Below, piece after piece: positions 39,170 to 47,787 of a stretch of DNA of 64,000 nucleotides (positions within the stretch are counted from its first letter, which is position 1; the number at the start of each line of letters is the position of its first letter). Made by a program: the position numbers and the translations under genes. Source of the stretch: Aureimonas sp. SK2 (GTDB lineage: Bacteria > Pseudomonadota > Alphaproteobacteria > Rhizobiales > Rhizobiaceae); NCBI RefSeq assembly GCF_029813115.1, contig NZ_JAPZDS010000004.1, forward strand, positions 186,001-250,000, in the 5' to 3' direction. The notes under the pieces are model-generated. The model was not told where the DNA came from. It did no database searches and saw nothing but the letters and a program-made list of their open reading frames with translations.

Positions 39170-39489
39170 TGGCGCGGCCTCGTCGGCAACAGGACAACGG
39201 GCACCGTCACGATGACACCGACCGGATATTCCTCTCCGCCGCGCTCGATGACGAAGTTCGTGATGGCGGTTGACTGCGCTAGCCGGATCATCGCGTTCGT
39301 TTGTTCGGCCGTGAGCTGGAGATACAGCCGGTCTCTGTCGATCGTCGCCTCGGCAGTGGCCAAGGGCACCGGATCGCTGGCGAGCAACCGAAACTCGGCA
39401 TGAACGAGGTCGCCCGGCTTGAGGTAACCTGGCGGGAAATCGAACGCCTGGGACCAAGGAAATCCGACCGCGATTGGATTGTTCGTCAT
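39166..39489 (-). CDS. Phage hypothetical protein between hub and fibres
   Basis: A 107-residue protein with beta-rich content (PPGYLKPGDLVHAEFRLLAS) and a mid region DRLYLQLTAEQTNAMIRLAQ. No family recognised. It overlaps genes on both sides by four bases and so belongs to the tail operon; it may be a fibre-assembly or adaptor protein. Confidence 0.65.
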   Translation of the reverse strand: MTNNPIAVGFPWSQAFDFPPGYLKPGDLVHAEFRLLASDPVPLATAEATIDRDRLYLQLTAEQTNAMIRLAQSTAITNFVIERGGEEYPVGVIVTVPVVLLPTRPRQ

Positions 39490-40508
39490 GCGGCGTTCCT
39501 AGTCTCGATCGTGGTGAGCCAGCCCGCGCCCTCCGGCTCGATGTCGTGGACGACCGAGACGGCCTCCCAGGTGACGTTGTCGATGTCCGGACCGAACCCC
39601 TGCGGGCGAACGGGCGAGCCGGCGACGGCGTAGGGCTGGCCGGCGCTCTGGAAGAGGCCGCTCGCGGTTTCGGCGTCGAGGCGCTGGGCCGCGGCCGAGG
39701 ACATGGCCTTGGCGAGCTGCTCGGAGCCGACGATGTGCGGCAGGGCGAACCGCGCCGCGCCCCGGCCGAGCGCCTTCAGCGTGTCGAACGGCCGGCCGGC
39801 GGCCGGGTCGAACCAGGGCGTCGTCACCTCCGCGAATCCGTATCGGGGCGTCAGGTCGACCTGGAAAAAGGTGTTCGGATCGAACGGGATCACGATGTCC
39901 TGGAGGCGCGAGCCGCCCGGCGTCTGGAACGATCCGCGCCGGCGGGCGGTCAGCGCGCCGGCCTGCGGCTTGATGATGGCCCCCAGCTCCTCGGCGATGT
40001 CGGTGACGAAGCCGATCGCCGACTGCTTCCACCGCAGAAGGTAGCCGCCGGCGAGCGGGATCTTCGCGATCTCGGGGTCGATCGAAGCATCGAGGCCGAC
40101 CCGGCCGGCCATCGTGCGCAGAACGTCGCCATAGGTCTTGTGGCCCGTCTCCTCGTCGAAGTGCTCGCTGTCGACTCGTTTCAGGCTGTCGTTGAAGTCG
40201 GCCGCCTCGCAGACGAGCTGCGTCTCCTGGCCGGTCTCGGGCGAGCCGGCGTAGAGCACCTGCATGAACTTGTAGGTGCCGGTCATGACCGCGCCGGCCT
40301 CGTCCCAGCCGACATGGATCTGGAACACGGTCCCGGCCGGGGGCGCGGCGCGATAGGGTTGGGTGCGGCGCAGGCGGATGATCGCCCGGTCGATCTCCCC
40401 CTCCATCAGGTCGGTGATCTGGACGCCGACGAGGTCGCGGCCGAGCCGCTCGCCGATGTTGGTGTCGCCCGGACCGGTGATGCGCAGATAAGGCTTGCGG
40501 AAAGCCAT
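39486..40508 (-). CDS. Tail hub protein (P2 gpD/late control D family)
   Basis: A 340-residue protein of the gpD/VgrG-like hub family. The N-terminal part (ITDLMEGEIDRAIIRLRRTQ, GTVFQIHVGWDEAG) is the beta-barrel that stacks on the tail tube. The middle part (AGRVGLDASIDPEIAKIP, LLRWKQSAIGFVTDIAEELG) matches the typical fold of these hubs. Located after gpU and gpX as in P2-like tails. Confidence 0.88.
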   Translation of the reverse strand: MAFRKPYLRITGPGDTNIGERLGRDLVGVQITDLMEGEIDRAIIRLRRTQPYRAAPPAGTVFQIHVGWDEAGAVMTGTYKFMQVLYAGSPETGQETQLVCEAADFNDSLKRVDSEHFDEETGHKTYGDVLRTMAGRVGLDASIDPEIAKIPLAGGYLLRWKQSAIGFVTDIAEELGAIIKPQAGALTARRRGSFQTPGGSRLQDIVIPFDPNTFFQVDLTPRYGFAEVTTPWFDPAAGRPFDTLKALGRGAARFALPHIVGSEQLAKAMSSAAAQRLDAETASGLFQSAGQPYAVAGSPVRPQGFGPDIDNVTWEAVSVVHDIEPEGAGWLTTIETRNAA

Positions 40509-40511
40509 GGG

Positions 40512-40730
40512 TCAGATCCAGGGCCGGACGGTCTCGGCCGCCTCGGCCGTTACGGTTTCGGGAACGATCATGCGGGTGCCGGCCGGGATCTCGGCCGGCA
40601 TGGCGGCGAAGGATGGATTGGCCTCCAGGAGCGCCTCGACCGTCCCGCCCGTCTCGGCCCCATAGGCCGTGCGCGCGATGCGATCGAGGCGATCGCCTTT
40701 CGGTCCGACGACGGCGATGCGGCGGCCCAT
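40512..40730 (-). CDS. Tail protein X (LysM-like, P2 gpX family)
   Basis: A 72-residue protein: VVGPKGDRLDRIARTAYGAE at the front and LLEANPSFAAMPAEIPAGTR are the LysM-like repeat of gpX tail proteins, ending in MIVPE. It overlaps the gpU stop (TGATG) and lies four bases upstream of the gpD start. Confidence 0.9.
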   Translation of the reverse strand: MGRRIAVVGPKGDRLDRIARTAYGAETGGTVEALLEANPSFAAMPAEIPAGTRMIVPETVTAEAAETVRPWI

Positions 40731-41134
40731 CAGAAGTCCCCCAGGTGGACGAGGTCGAGCTCCACGCTCACGATCCGGCCGACGCCGTCGAGCGGATGCG
40801 CCTTCACTTCCTCGACGAACAGGTTGCGGATCCCGACGCGGCCGATGCGCTTGGCGGCGTAGTTCGCGCCGAGGCGCATGTATTCGACGGGCTCCAGCGC
40901 CTCGTGGTGCCGGCGGAGCCAGTCCAGGGCGTCGAGGCCGCCGAAGACGTGCGGGGCCGTGCGCGCCTCGATCAGGTGACGCTTCTCGCCCCGGCCGGTG
41001 ACCTGATAGTCCATGCCGTCCCAGGTCGGTGCGCCGGGGAAGCGCGCCTCGCTCTCGGTGGACAGGCGCTGCGGGTTGAGGCCGATGACGCGCAGCTGGG
41101 CGCGGCCGATCTGGGCGAGGACGTCCATGCTCAT
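40730..41134 (-). CDS. Tail protein U (P2 gpU-like)
   Basis: A 134-residue tail completion protein. Motifs RAQLRVIGLNPQRLS, DYQVTGRGEKRHLIEARTAP and HVFGGLDALDWLRRHHE match the gpU family, and its position between tape measure and gpX is conserved in P2-like tails. ATG overlaps the tape-measure stop. Confidence 0.87.
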   Translation of the reverse strand: MSMDVLAQIGRAQLRVIGLNPQRLSTESEARFPGAPTWDGMDYQVTGRGEKRHLIEARTAPHVFGGLDALDWLRRHHEALEPVEYMRLGANYAAKRIGRVGIRNLFVEEVKAHPLDGVGRIVSVELDLVHLGDF

Positions 41135-44100
41135 GCGGGCTGCACCATCGTATCGTGCATGGCGCCCGATTCCGCGAGACGGATGGCGCGATGCTGCTGC
41201 CGCATGGACCGCTCGGCGGCGAGCCGCGCGTCGAAGCCGCCGCGGATGTTCTGCGTCAGGTTGATGGTCGGCGCTCCACGGCCCCGACCGAGCGACGCCG
41301 TGGTTGGCATCGGTTCCTCGGTGGCTGTTGCCGGGCGCGGTGTCGGCTTCGGGAGGCGTCCCGCCGGCAGCTCACCGGTCGCAGCCGCGATGGCATCCTG
41401 GCCGGGCTTGATGCCGGTCCACTCGAAATGCATCGCGTCCTTAGTGCGCTTCCAGTCTCCGCCCCAAGAGAGCCCGTGCTTGGCGGCGATGTCGGAGACA
41501 TTGGCCGGCATGTCGGTGACCAACTGCCGACCCATTGGGTTGCGGTTCCAGTTGATGTCGATCGCGTTGCCATAGGCATGCTGCGACAGGCCACCGCCGC
41601 CACGCTTGTTGCGATGGTTGTAGCCCCCCGATGTCTTGGGATCGATCGCGTAGCCGCCTGCTTCCAGCTCATTCACGAAGCCCTGGAAGCTCTCGGCAGC
41701 CGCGGCGTGAACCTGGAACTTCGCGCCCCCCGGCGCCTGGATGGTGACGAGATTGGATCCGGGCGGACCATGCTGCCCGCGCATGTAATTCGCGGACCCT
41801 CGCCGTACCTCACCAGCCACTCCGTCGCCGACGCTCTTGGCGCCAAACTGCTGGGCGAAGCCGCGTGCGTTGGCGAGCCGCGTGCCAGCGGAATCGTCGC
41901 CGAAGCGGACGTAATCCTTCAGGGCGCCAGAGGCCTCCTCAATCGTCGTTGCCGAGCGAAACCGGGCGGAGCGCCGGCGCTCGTAAGGATCGGTGCGCAT
42001 CTCGTGCCCGACAAAGGCGGCCTGGACCTTCCGGTCCTGCCAGTTCATGCCGCGCTCGGCGGCGAAGCGCTTGAGGTTCTCCAGCCGGTTGCCCCGCCAC
42101 TGAAGAAGCCCGCCGGCCCCTTCCTTGGCGTTCCAGGACGCCGGGTCGAAGCTCGACTCCTGCTGCATGTGGCCGAGAAGGGCCATCGCCTGCGCGTCGT
42201 TGAAGTCGGCCGAGAGCACGTCGTAGACCTCGCCCGCCGCGCCGCCGGGATTGCCCGTCACATTGACGCGGCCACGTGGCGAGCCGACGCCCGCAGCGGC
42301 ACCAGCGCCCGGCGGGAGATTCGCCATGCCGTCCATCATCGGCGCACCGCCGGAATAGGCGCTGCGGAAGCCGCCGCCCGTGCCGCCGACGCCCCCGCCG
42401 CGCCCGCCGAGCGAGGCGTTCCAGAGCCGGGGCTGGCCGTCGCCGCTCCGGAACGAGATGGGGTTCAGGCCGCCGGTGCCGGCGTCGCCGAGCTTCTTCT
42501 CCAGATCGCGGATCGCTTGGGTCAGCGACTGGATCCGGGTCTCCAGCTCGGCCGTCGACTGGCCAGCCGCCTTGCCGGCCTCGGCCGCGCCGAGGTCGGT
42601 GCGAAGGCCCCCCATCAGCTCGTCGTAGCGATTCTGCTTCACCGACAGGCGGCTCTCGGCCATCCAGTTCCGGCTCCGGCCGGACGAGGCGATCGCCGCG
42701 CGCTCGCGCGCGATCTCGCCCGCGAGCTGCTCGGCCTCCGCCTTGCGCGCCTCGATGTCCTCGGCGCTTGGCTGGTCGCCGCGGTTGGTCGACTGCCACA
42801 GCCAGGCCAAGGGCGACTGCGCCTGGAGGACGCGTTTGATGCCCTCCCAGGCGCCACCCTCGTTGAACCCTTGGGCGATGTGCGCCGCCCCTCGCATGGC
42901 ATTGGTCGACGCTCGACCGACGGCTGCGGAACCGGGGTTCAAAGCCTCGCCGATTTCGACGCCGGCGGCCTCACGCTCGGCTGCGCGGCGGTCCGCCTGA
43001 CCGGACGGGGTCGCCTGCATGTACTGATAATCGCGCTCCCCCGTCCCGGCCGACTGTGTCCGTAAGGCGGTGCGCATCTCGTCCAGTTCGCCACGGTTCT
43101 GGATCAGAGCGCGAGCGGCGTTCATCGCCTGCTGATCGCCAAACAGCTGCCCCAGCTTAACGGGATCGCCGTTCGTCAGACGGCGCGCCTCATCCACGAC
43201 TGCGAGAACCGGGTTCTCTCCCTTGCTCTGCGCCTCCTGAAGGATGCGCGGCAGGTTGCTCCGCTTGTCCTTGAAGTTGGAGATCGTCTCTGGACTGGTG
43301 ATCGACGCGAGGAAGTTCGTGAGGTTGGTCGCGGCTTCGTCTTCCGTGCCCGTGTTCTTGCGCACTATCTGCATCATGGCGCTGGTGTCTGCGACGCCGG
43401 ACAGCCCTTTGATGCCAAGCGCCTTCATCTGCGCGCCGATCTGCGGAAAGTTCCGAGCCTGGGCTTCGACTTCAAACGCCCCCAGCTTCCCGCCCTTCGC
43501 GATGATGTCGTATGCAGCGGCGAGATCGGCTCCCGTGAGGCCCATGCTCTCCATGACCGAGCGGCCGGCCTGGGCGATCACCTCGGGATTGGCTCCCGAG
43601 CCCACGGCCGTTCGCAACGTCGACGGCAGCGCCGCTCGCTGCTGCTCCAGCGACATGCCGCCGGCCGTGAAAACCTGCCGAGCCCCTTGGATGCCGGCCT
43701 GTTCGACACCGTAGGTTCGCCCGAGGGCCTTGTTCTCGTCGATGAGACCCTGGCGAACCTTCGGATCATATGTCTCCGCCGTCAGCGCAGCCTGCGCCGC
43801 TGCGCGGTCGACCGAGCGAAACCCCTGCTCCAGACGCGACAGGCCGGAGATGACCTGGTCGACGCTGGCGAAGGCGGCGATCGCCGTGAAGGCGCGGCCG
43901 GCCGTGCCCGCCAGGAGACCCGCCGCGGCGCTGGTCTCCTCCAGCGGGCGCTTCGCGCGTCCCGCCTCGCGGAGCTTGCGCTCCAGCTCTCCCACCTTCG
44001 TCGTGGTGGTCGCCAGCTCGCTCCGGAGCTTGTCGAACTTCTCGCGGTCCACCGCCTCGATCGCCCGGCCGACGTCGCGCACGGCGCGCTCGACGCCGTC

Positions 44101-44376
44101 GATCTTGGTGATGGCGAGGCCGAAGTTCTTGCCGAGGCGCTCGGCGCCGCCGTTGGTGCCGAGGCGATCGGCGGCGCGGGCGAGCTCCTCGATGTCCTTC
44201 TCGGTGCGCTCGGCGACCTTGCCGGCCTGCGCGAGGTCGCGGCCCAGCTCGTCGGCGCCGCGCGTCTGACCCAGCTTGTCGGCCGCGCGGCGCAGCTCCT
44301 CGACGTCGCGCTGGCCTTCCTGGAAGCCGACGCGCTCGAGGCGCATGCGAAGGGAGACGTCGAGCGGATCGGACAC
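41131..44376 (-). CDS. Tail tape measure protein with lysozyme and M15 peptidase domains
   Basis: A 1081-residue protein with a GTG start. Residues 1-150 are coiled coil (EELRRAADKLG repeats), and the middle holds the tape-measure core (TYGVEQAGIQGARQVFTAGG). Residues about 690-790 form a phage tail lysozyme domain (AMALLGHMQQESSFDPASWN, GGLLQWRGNRLENLKRFA). Residues about 890-985 form an M15/VanY-type peptidase domain with zinc ligands in LSQHAYGNAIDINW and DAMHFEW. It sets tail length and would also breach the peptidoglycan at injection. The two enzyme domains cut glycan and peptide bonds respectively. Confidence 0.92.
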   Translation of the reverse strand: MSDPLDVSLRMRLERVGFQEGQRDVEELRRAADKLGQTRGADELGRDLAQAGKVAERTEKDIEELARAADRLGTNGGAERLGKNFGLAITKIDGVERAVRDVGRAIEAVDREKFDKLRSELATTTTKVGELERKLREAGRAKRPLEETSAAAGLLAGTAGRAFTAIAAFASVDQVISGLSRLEQGFRSVDRAAAQAALTAETYDPKVRQGLIDENKALGRTYGVEQAGIQGARQVFTAGGMSLEQQRAALPSTLRTAVGSGANPEVIAQAGRSVMESMGLTGADLAAAYDIIAKGGKLGAFEVEAQARNFPQIGAQMKALGIKGLSGVADTSAMMQIVRKNTGTEDEAATNLTNFLASITSPETISNFKDKRSNLPRILQEAQSKGENPVLAVVDEARRLTNGDPVKLGQLFGDQQAMNAARALIQNRGELDEMRTALRTQSAGTGERDYQYMQATPSGQADRRAAEREAAGVEIGEALNPGSAAVGRASTNAMRGAAHIAQGFNEGGAWEGIKRVLQAQSPLAWLWQSTNRGDQPSAEDIEARKAEAEQLAGEIARERAAIASSGRSRNWMAESRLSVKQNRYDELMGGLRTDLGAAEAGKAAGQSTAELETRIQSLTQAIRDLEKKLGDAGTGGLNPISFRSGDGQPRLWNASLGGRGGGVGGTGGGFRSAYSGGAPMMDGMANLPPGAGAAAGVGSPRGRVNVTGNPGGAAGEVYDVLSADFNDAQAMALLGHMQQESSFDPASWNAKEGAGGLLQWRGNRLENLKRFAAERGMNWQDRKVQAAFVGHEMRTDPYERRRSARFRSATTIEEASGALKDYVRFGDDSAGTRLANARGFAQQFGAKSVGDGVAGEVRRGSANYMRGQHGPPGSNLVTIQAPGGAKFQVHAAAAESFQGFVNELEAGGYAIDPKTSGGYNHRNKRGGGGLSQHAYGNAIDINWNRNPMGRQLVTDMPANVSDIAAKHGLSWGGDWKRTKDAMHFEWTGIKPGQDAIAAATGELPAGRLPKPTPRPATATEEPMPTTASLGRGRGAPTINLTQNIRGGFDARLAAERSMRQQHRAIRLAESGAMHDTMVQPA

Positions 44377-44377
44377 G

Positions 44378-44973
44378 TCAGGCCTCGGTCAGGAGGCCGG
44401 CCACCGCGCACCATTGCAGGAGGTCCGGCCAGGGGCGTTCCAGGAGCCAGGGCATCGGGGTGGACGAGGCCCTGGCGAGGCGCAGGATCAGGGTGCGCCA
44501 TTCTCCGGGGTGGACGGCGAGCCGGGGTCCGCCGGCTTCAGGTAGCGGGGCAAAAAACCGTAGGCCACGTCGGTGACGCGGTCGCCGTCCTCTCCGGGCA
44601 GCGCGCGGACCACCTCGGTCGGCAGGCCCGTCATGGCGCCGTAGAAGACGTAATTGTCGATCCGCCCGCCCAGCGCCGTGATGATCGAGCCGACCTCCGA
44701 CACGAGCAACGGACGCACGCGGATCTCGCGGACCTCTTCGCCTTCCAGGCGAAAGGGATAGCGGAGCTGGACGGTCTCGCCCGGCGGGCCGTCGAGGAAA
44801 TCGAGGACGGCCACCATGGGCGGCAAGGCCGGGATCGTGGGCGGGGGCAAAGGCGCCGTCGGCTCGGCGGCCGGCGAATTGATCAGCGCCTCGGCCAGAT
44901 CGGGCGGCGGCAGGGGGAAGTCGACGCCGGGCGTGACGGTGAGGCCGGGCGAGAGTTCGGGTGCGCTTTCCAT
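44378..44973 (-). CDS. Tail assembly chaperone, E and E' by programmed -1 frameshift
   Basis: The zero-frame product (stop at 44488, 161 residues, starting MESAPELSPGLTVTPGVDF) has a Pro-rich N-terminus and the domain VQLRYPFRLEGEEVREIRV found in Mu gp41/P2 E proteins. The slippery heptamer T TTT TTG (44551-44557, minus strand), in the same place as in phage P2, allows a -1 shift into the frame ending at 44378. This adds FAPLPEAGGPRLAV through LLQWCAVAGLLTEA and gives about 198 residues. Both forms chaperone the tape measure, which starts directly afterwards. Confidence 0.85.
44551..44557 (-). promoter_or_regulatory. Slippery heptamer TTTTTTG for -1 frameshifting
   Basis: In the zero frame the codons read GGT TTT TTG. 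The identical heptamer is used by P2 E+E'. The -1 frame is open from here to 44378. Confidence 0.8.
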
Positions 44974-45056
44974 GGTGGACCTTTCCAGAAAAAAGGGCGG
45001 CCGCCGGGAGAGACGGCCGCCCAGGCGCGGAGCCGGCGGGAGGAGGCCGGCGCCGA

Positions 45057-45566
45057 TCAGCGGGCGAGGATGCGGTTCGCTTCCCCAGTGATGTCCTGGC
45101 CGTCGACCACGAGGATGTTGCGGCGGAAGTCGAAGCGGTGAATGACGCGGCCCTCGACCATATCGAGGTAGCGCCAGACCGAGCCGCCGGCGTAGCGCGT
45201 GACGCCCGGCCGCTTGCCGACGATGCGCGGGTTGGACACGCCATTCAGAAGGCCGGTGATCATCACCACGCGGCCGAAGTTCTGGTTCCGGTCGATGTCC
45301 TTGGTGCGCTCGTAATAAACGAAGTTCGTCCAGTCGCCCGCCTCGCGGCCGAAGCGCGACCGGACGTCCTCGTGGGAGCCGGTCAGCGCGATCTCGAAGG
45401 ACAGCGCCGCGACCTCGGTCGGCAGGTCGAAGGCGAAGAAGCCGCCGGCGGTCACCAGCTGCTCGGTGTTCATCCGGAGATCCGGCAGGCCGCATTCGGC
45501 GATGCGGTGCGCCTGGTTGATCTCCTGGATGTACCAGTTGCCGCCGTGGATGATGCGATCGGTCAT
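45057..45566 (-). CDS. Phage tail tube protein (contractile tail)
   Basis: A 169-residue tube protein. IIHGGNWYIQEINQAHRIAE at the start and FDLPTEVAALSFEIALTGSH are typical of the P2 FII/Mu tube family. YYERTKDIDRNQNFGRVVMI and a C-terminal RFDFRRNILVVDGQDI strand complete the fold. It follows the sheath gene by 25 bases. Confidence 0.9.
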   Translation of the reverse strand: MTDRIIHGGNWYIQEINQAHRIAECGLPDLRMNTEQLVTAGGFFAFDLPTEVAALSFEIALTGSHEDVRSRFGREAGDWTNFVYYERTKDIDRNQNFGRVVMITGLLNGVSNPRIVGKRPGVTRYAGGSVWRYLDMVEGRVIHRFDFRRNILVVDGQDITGEANRILAR

Positions 45567-45591
45567 GGGGTCCTCGGGGTCGGCGGCGGCG

Positions 45592-46842
45592 TCAGGCGAC
45601 GAAGCGCAGGTTGGGCGAGCCGAGGCTCTCGATCGCAGTGCGGATCTGGCCGGTCAGGACGTCGTAGGCCTCCGGCTGCGGCTCGGTGTAGAGGCCGAGG
45701 TCGATGAGGTCCGGGGTCTCCTCGAAGCGCAGCTTCAGCTTCAGCGCGCCCTTCCGGAGCGAGCCGTCCTGGTTGAGCTTGCGGTCGAAGATCACCTCCG
45801 AGCCCTGGATGATCGCGCCGACCGACTGCGGGGCGGCGAGCGCCTCGTCCAGCGTGCGGAACAGGAGCGTGACGAGGTGCGGCCCGAGATCCTCGGAATT
45901 GTAGGCCCGCAGCTGCCGGATGAAGCTCTTCTCGATCGCGCGCCGCGTGCGGATGCGCTTGATCGAGCGGTAGCCGACCGTCGTCGGATCGGTCGCGGTC
46001 GTGAAAGGCGCCCAGAGAAGGTTGTTCTCGATGAACGTGCCGACGCCCCGGAAGTTCAGGAAGTTGGCGTCCCCGTCGGTGCGGCCGTCGTGATAGGTCA
46101 CGCGCTGCGACAGACCGCCGAGCGCGAGGCTCGCCCGGTTCCAGGCGGCCTTGTAGGGGTTGCCCACCGCCTTGTCGCGCTTCACCGTCATGGCGGCGAC
46201 GATCGGCGAGGCCGGGCGCGTCACGTAGGACCCGTCCAGGAAGACCTGGGCCTTCGGATACATCGCGACGAGGTTGTAGACGGCGGCGAAGTCGGACGCG
46301 TAGGCGGCGGCCGCCTCGCGGTTCGTGTCCGGCGTGTCGACGATGCCGAGGCAGTCGATGATGATGTCGGACACGGCCGACATCGCGAGCGCCACCGGGT
46401 TCTTGGCGTTGCCGGGGCGCTGCGAGGTGAAGCCGGGCTCGATGATGATGCCCGGCTCGATACCGATGTCAGCCTTGGCGTTCAGAAGGCCCCAGACGCC
46501 GGTGCGCAGGGCCGCGTCGCCAGCGACCGCGCCGAGCTGCTCCTCCGGATCGGACTTGGTGGCCGCCCGCACGAAGGCGATGTCGGTGACGATCCCCTCC
46601 ATGAGCATGGTGCGCACCGTGTCGTAGGCGATGCCGGGGCCGAGCTTGGCGAGCTGGACGGGGTCGTCCATCGACAGGCGGACGCACTGCCCGACCGGAA
46701 AGGCCGCCTCGTTGCCGGCGGCGATGTTGGGCAGCGGCAGCGACATGCCGATGGCCGTGGAGTCCCGGACGTCGAGCGCGACCGTCGTGTTGCGCAGGTC
46801 GGAGAAGACGCGGACGCCGACGTGGTCGGTGGTGTTGGACAT
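45592..46842 (-). CDS. Phage tail sheath protein
   Basis: A 416-residue sheath protein. VGVRVFSDLRNTTVALDVRD at the N-terminus, GVWGLLNAKADIGIEPGIII, a TRPASPIVAAMTVKRD segment and VTYHDGRTDGDANFLNFRGV are characteristic of contractile sheath subunits. NNLLWAPFTT and RTRRAIEKSFIRQLRAY form the conserved C-terminal domain. It is the first gene after the regulatory region with two palindromes, so it starts a tail transcription unit of sheath, tube, chaperone, tape measure, U, X and D. Confidence 0.93.
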   Translation of the reverse strand: MSNTTDHVGVRVFSDLRNTTVALDVRDSTAIGMSLPLPNIAAGNEAAFPVGQCVRLSMDDPVQLAKLGPGIAYDTVRTMLMEGIVTDIAFVRAATKSDPEEQLGAVAGDAALRTGVWGLLNAKADIGIEPGIIIEPGFTSQRPGNAKNPVALAMSAVSDIIIDCLGIVDTPDTNREAAAAYASDFAAVYNLVAMYPKAQVFLDGSYVTRPASPIVAAMTVKRDKAVGNPYKAAWNRASLALGGLSQRVTYHDGRTDGDANFLNFRGVGTFIENNLLWAPFTTATDPTTVGYRSIKRIRTRRAIEKSFIRQLRAYNSEDLGPHLVTLLFRTLDEALAAPQSVGAIIQGSEVIFDRKLNQDGSLRKGALKLKLRFEETPDLIDLGLYTEPQPEAYDVLTGQIRTAIESLGSPNLRFVA

Positions 46843-46857
46843 GCAGGAAGGCTCCGC

Positions 46858-46926
46858 GGGCTGACACGTGTCATCGCCAACCTACGGTCGCGCATGCGGG
46901 AAGAGCGGGCTGACAGGTGTCAGCCC
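46858..46926. promoter_or_regulatory. Two copies of the phage palindrome upstream of the sheath gene
   Basis: GGGCTGACAGGTGTCAGCCC (46907-46926) is a perfect palindrome with 9-bp arms. A second copy, GGGCTGACACGTGTCA (46858-46873), keeps the left arm and core but has a diverged right arm. Both lie 16-84 bases upstream of the sheath start; the perfect form recurs at 61995-62014. Confidence 0.7.
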
Positions 46927-46987
46927 CGCGCGGGAAATTTCGAGGGGACGCGCCATCGTGCCCGCTGCGGCCGGGCGGGGCAATCCT

Positions 46988-47239
46988 TCAAAGGCGGTTG
47001 GAAGGCTCTTTGCGCGCCTGCCATTTCCGCTTGAGCCAGCCGTAGGGCTTGCCCAGCACGATCACGCCGGCCGCCATCGCGACGCCCATCAGCGGCCAGA
47101 CGTGCCCGACGCAGGATCCGAGCGCCAGGTGGCTCGCGAGGTCCAGCGCCGAGGCGTCGTGCGCCGCGCAGCAGGCCGACCAGTCCAGGCCGAACAGGCG
47201 GTCCGGCCAGAGGGAGCAGTGGTCTACCGGGCCGGCCAC
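46988..47239 (-). CDS. Small Cys-rich phage membrane protein
   Basis: An 83-residue protein with an N-terminal part bearing DHCSLWPDRLFGLDWSACC followed by AAHD, then one membrane segment (WPLMGVAMAAGVIVLG) and a basic tail (KRKWQARKE). The CCxxHD arrangement resembles the active-site helix of phospholipase A2 and of small phage proteins with a similar WPD...HD pattern; a lipase function is speculative. Its start overlaps the end of the upstream gene by 16 bases. A role in host lysis is possible. Confidence 0.65.
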   Translation of the reverse strand: MAGPVDHCSLWPDRLFGLDWSACCAAHDASALDLASHLALGSCVGHVWPLMGVAMAAGVIVLGKPYGWLKRKWQARKEPSNRL

Positions 47240-47784
47240 GTCTCGAAGACCTCGTCCGCCTGCGCCTGGGAGATGTGGCCGAGAGCCACCATGGCCCCGA
47301 TACCCTGCCGGGTCGACGGATGGTCGCGCTGTATCTGGCTGTAGAACCGATCGAGAGCGAACCAGAAGTCGGTCATCTGGGGATCGTCGGAGGCCGCGCG
47401 GATCTGCGCGACGGTGGCGCCGGTCGACAGCACCAGGTCGAGGAACTCGCCCTTGCCGAGGACCTCGGGAACGGGAGGGGTTAGGGCCGGCAGCGCAGCG
47501 ATCTCCTCGGCCGTGAGATCGCGTAGGTTCGGGACGGCCGCGACCGTGCGCGCCTCGGCGTCGAGGGTCAGGGCGTAGCTGCCGTCCTCGATGCGGGCAC
47601 GCGGATCGAACGCGACCGGCTCGATCGCGACCGGCCAGTACCCCACCCCTGCGAACTGAGCCGGCACCGGATCGAGCGCCTTCGGCAGATCGGCGAGAGC
47701 CGTCGTGGTAAGGTTCTCGATCTCAAATGGCAACGGTGCCGGCTGCGACGCCGCGAGGGTCTTCAGGTCGACTCGTGCGAACAC
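47224..47784 (-). CDS. Phage hypothetical protein, tail-fibre-assembly-like
   Basis: A 186-residue protein. VEFDPRAR-like strands in the first half (FDPRARIEDGSYALTLD) and a helical C-terminal domain (LVLSTGATVAQIRAASDDPQ, MTDFWFALDRFYSQI) resemble small proteins found just after phage fibre genes, some of which aid fibre assembly or contact the fibre. It is placed immediately after two Gly-rich fibre genes. Confidence 0.65.
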   Translation of the reverse strand: MFARVDLKTLAASQPAPLPFEIENLTTTALADLPKALDPVPAQFAGVGYWPVAIEPVAFDPRARIEDGSYALTLDAEARTVAAVPNLRDLTAEEIAALPALTPPVPEVLGKGEFLDLVLSTGATVAQIRAASDDPQMTDFWFALDRFYSQIQRDHPSTRQGIGAMVALGHISQAQADEVFETWPAR

Positions 47785-47787
47785 TTT

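Noticed and set aside
39474-40862. A 462-codon plus-strand frame opposite the tail hub gene
   Set aside because: Shadow of gpD, gpX and gpU; no motif.
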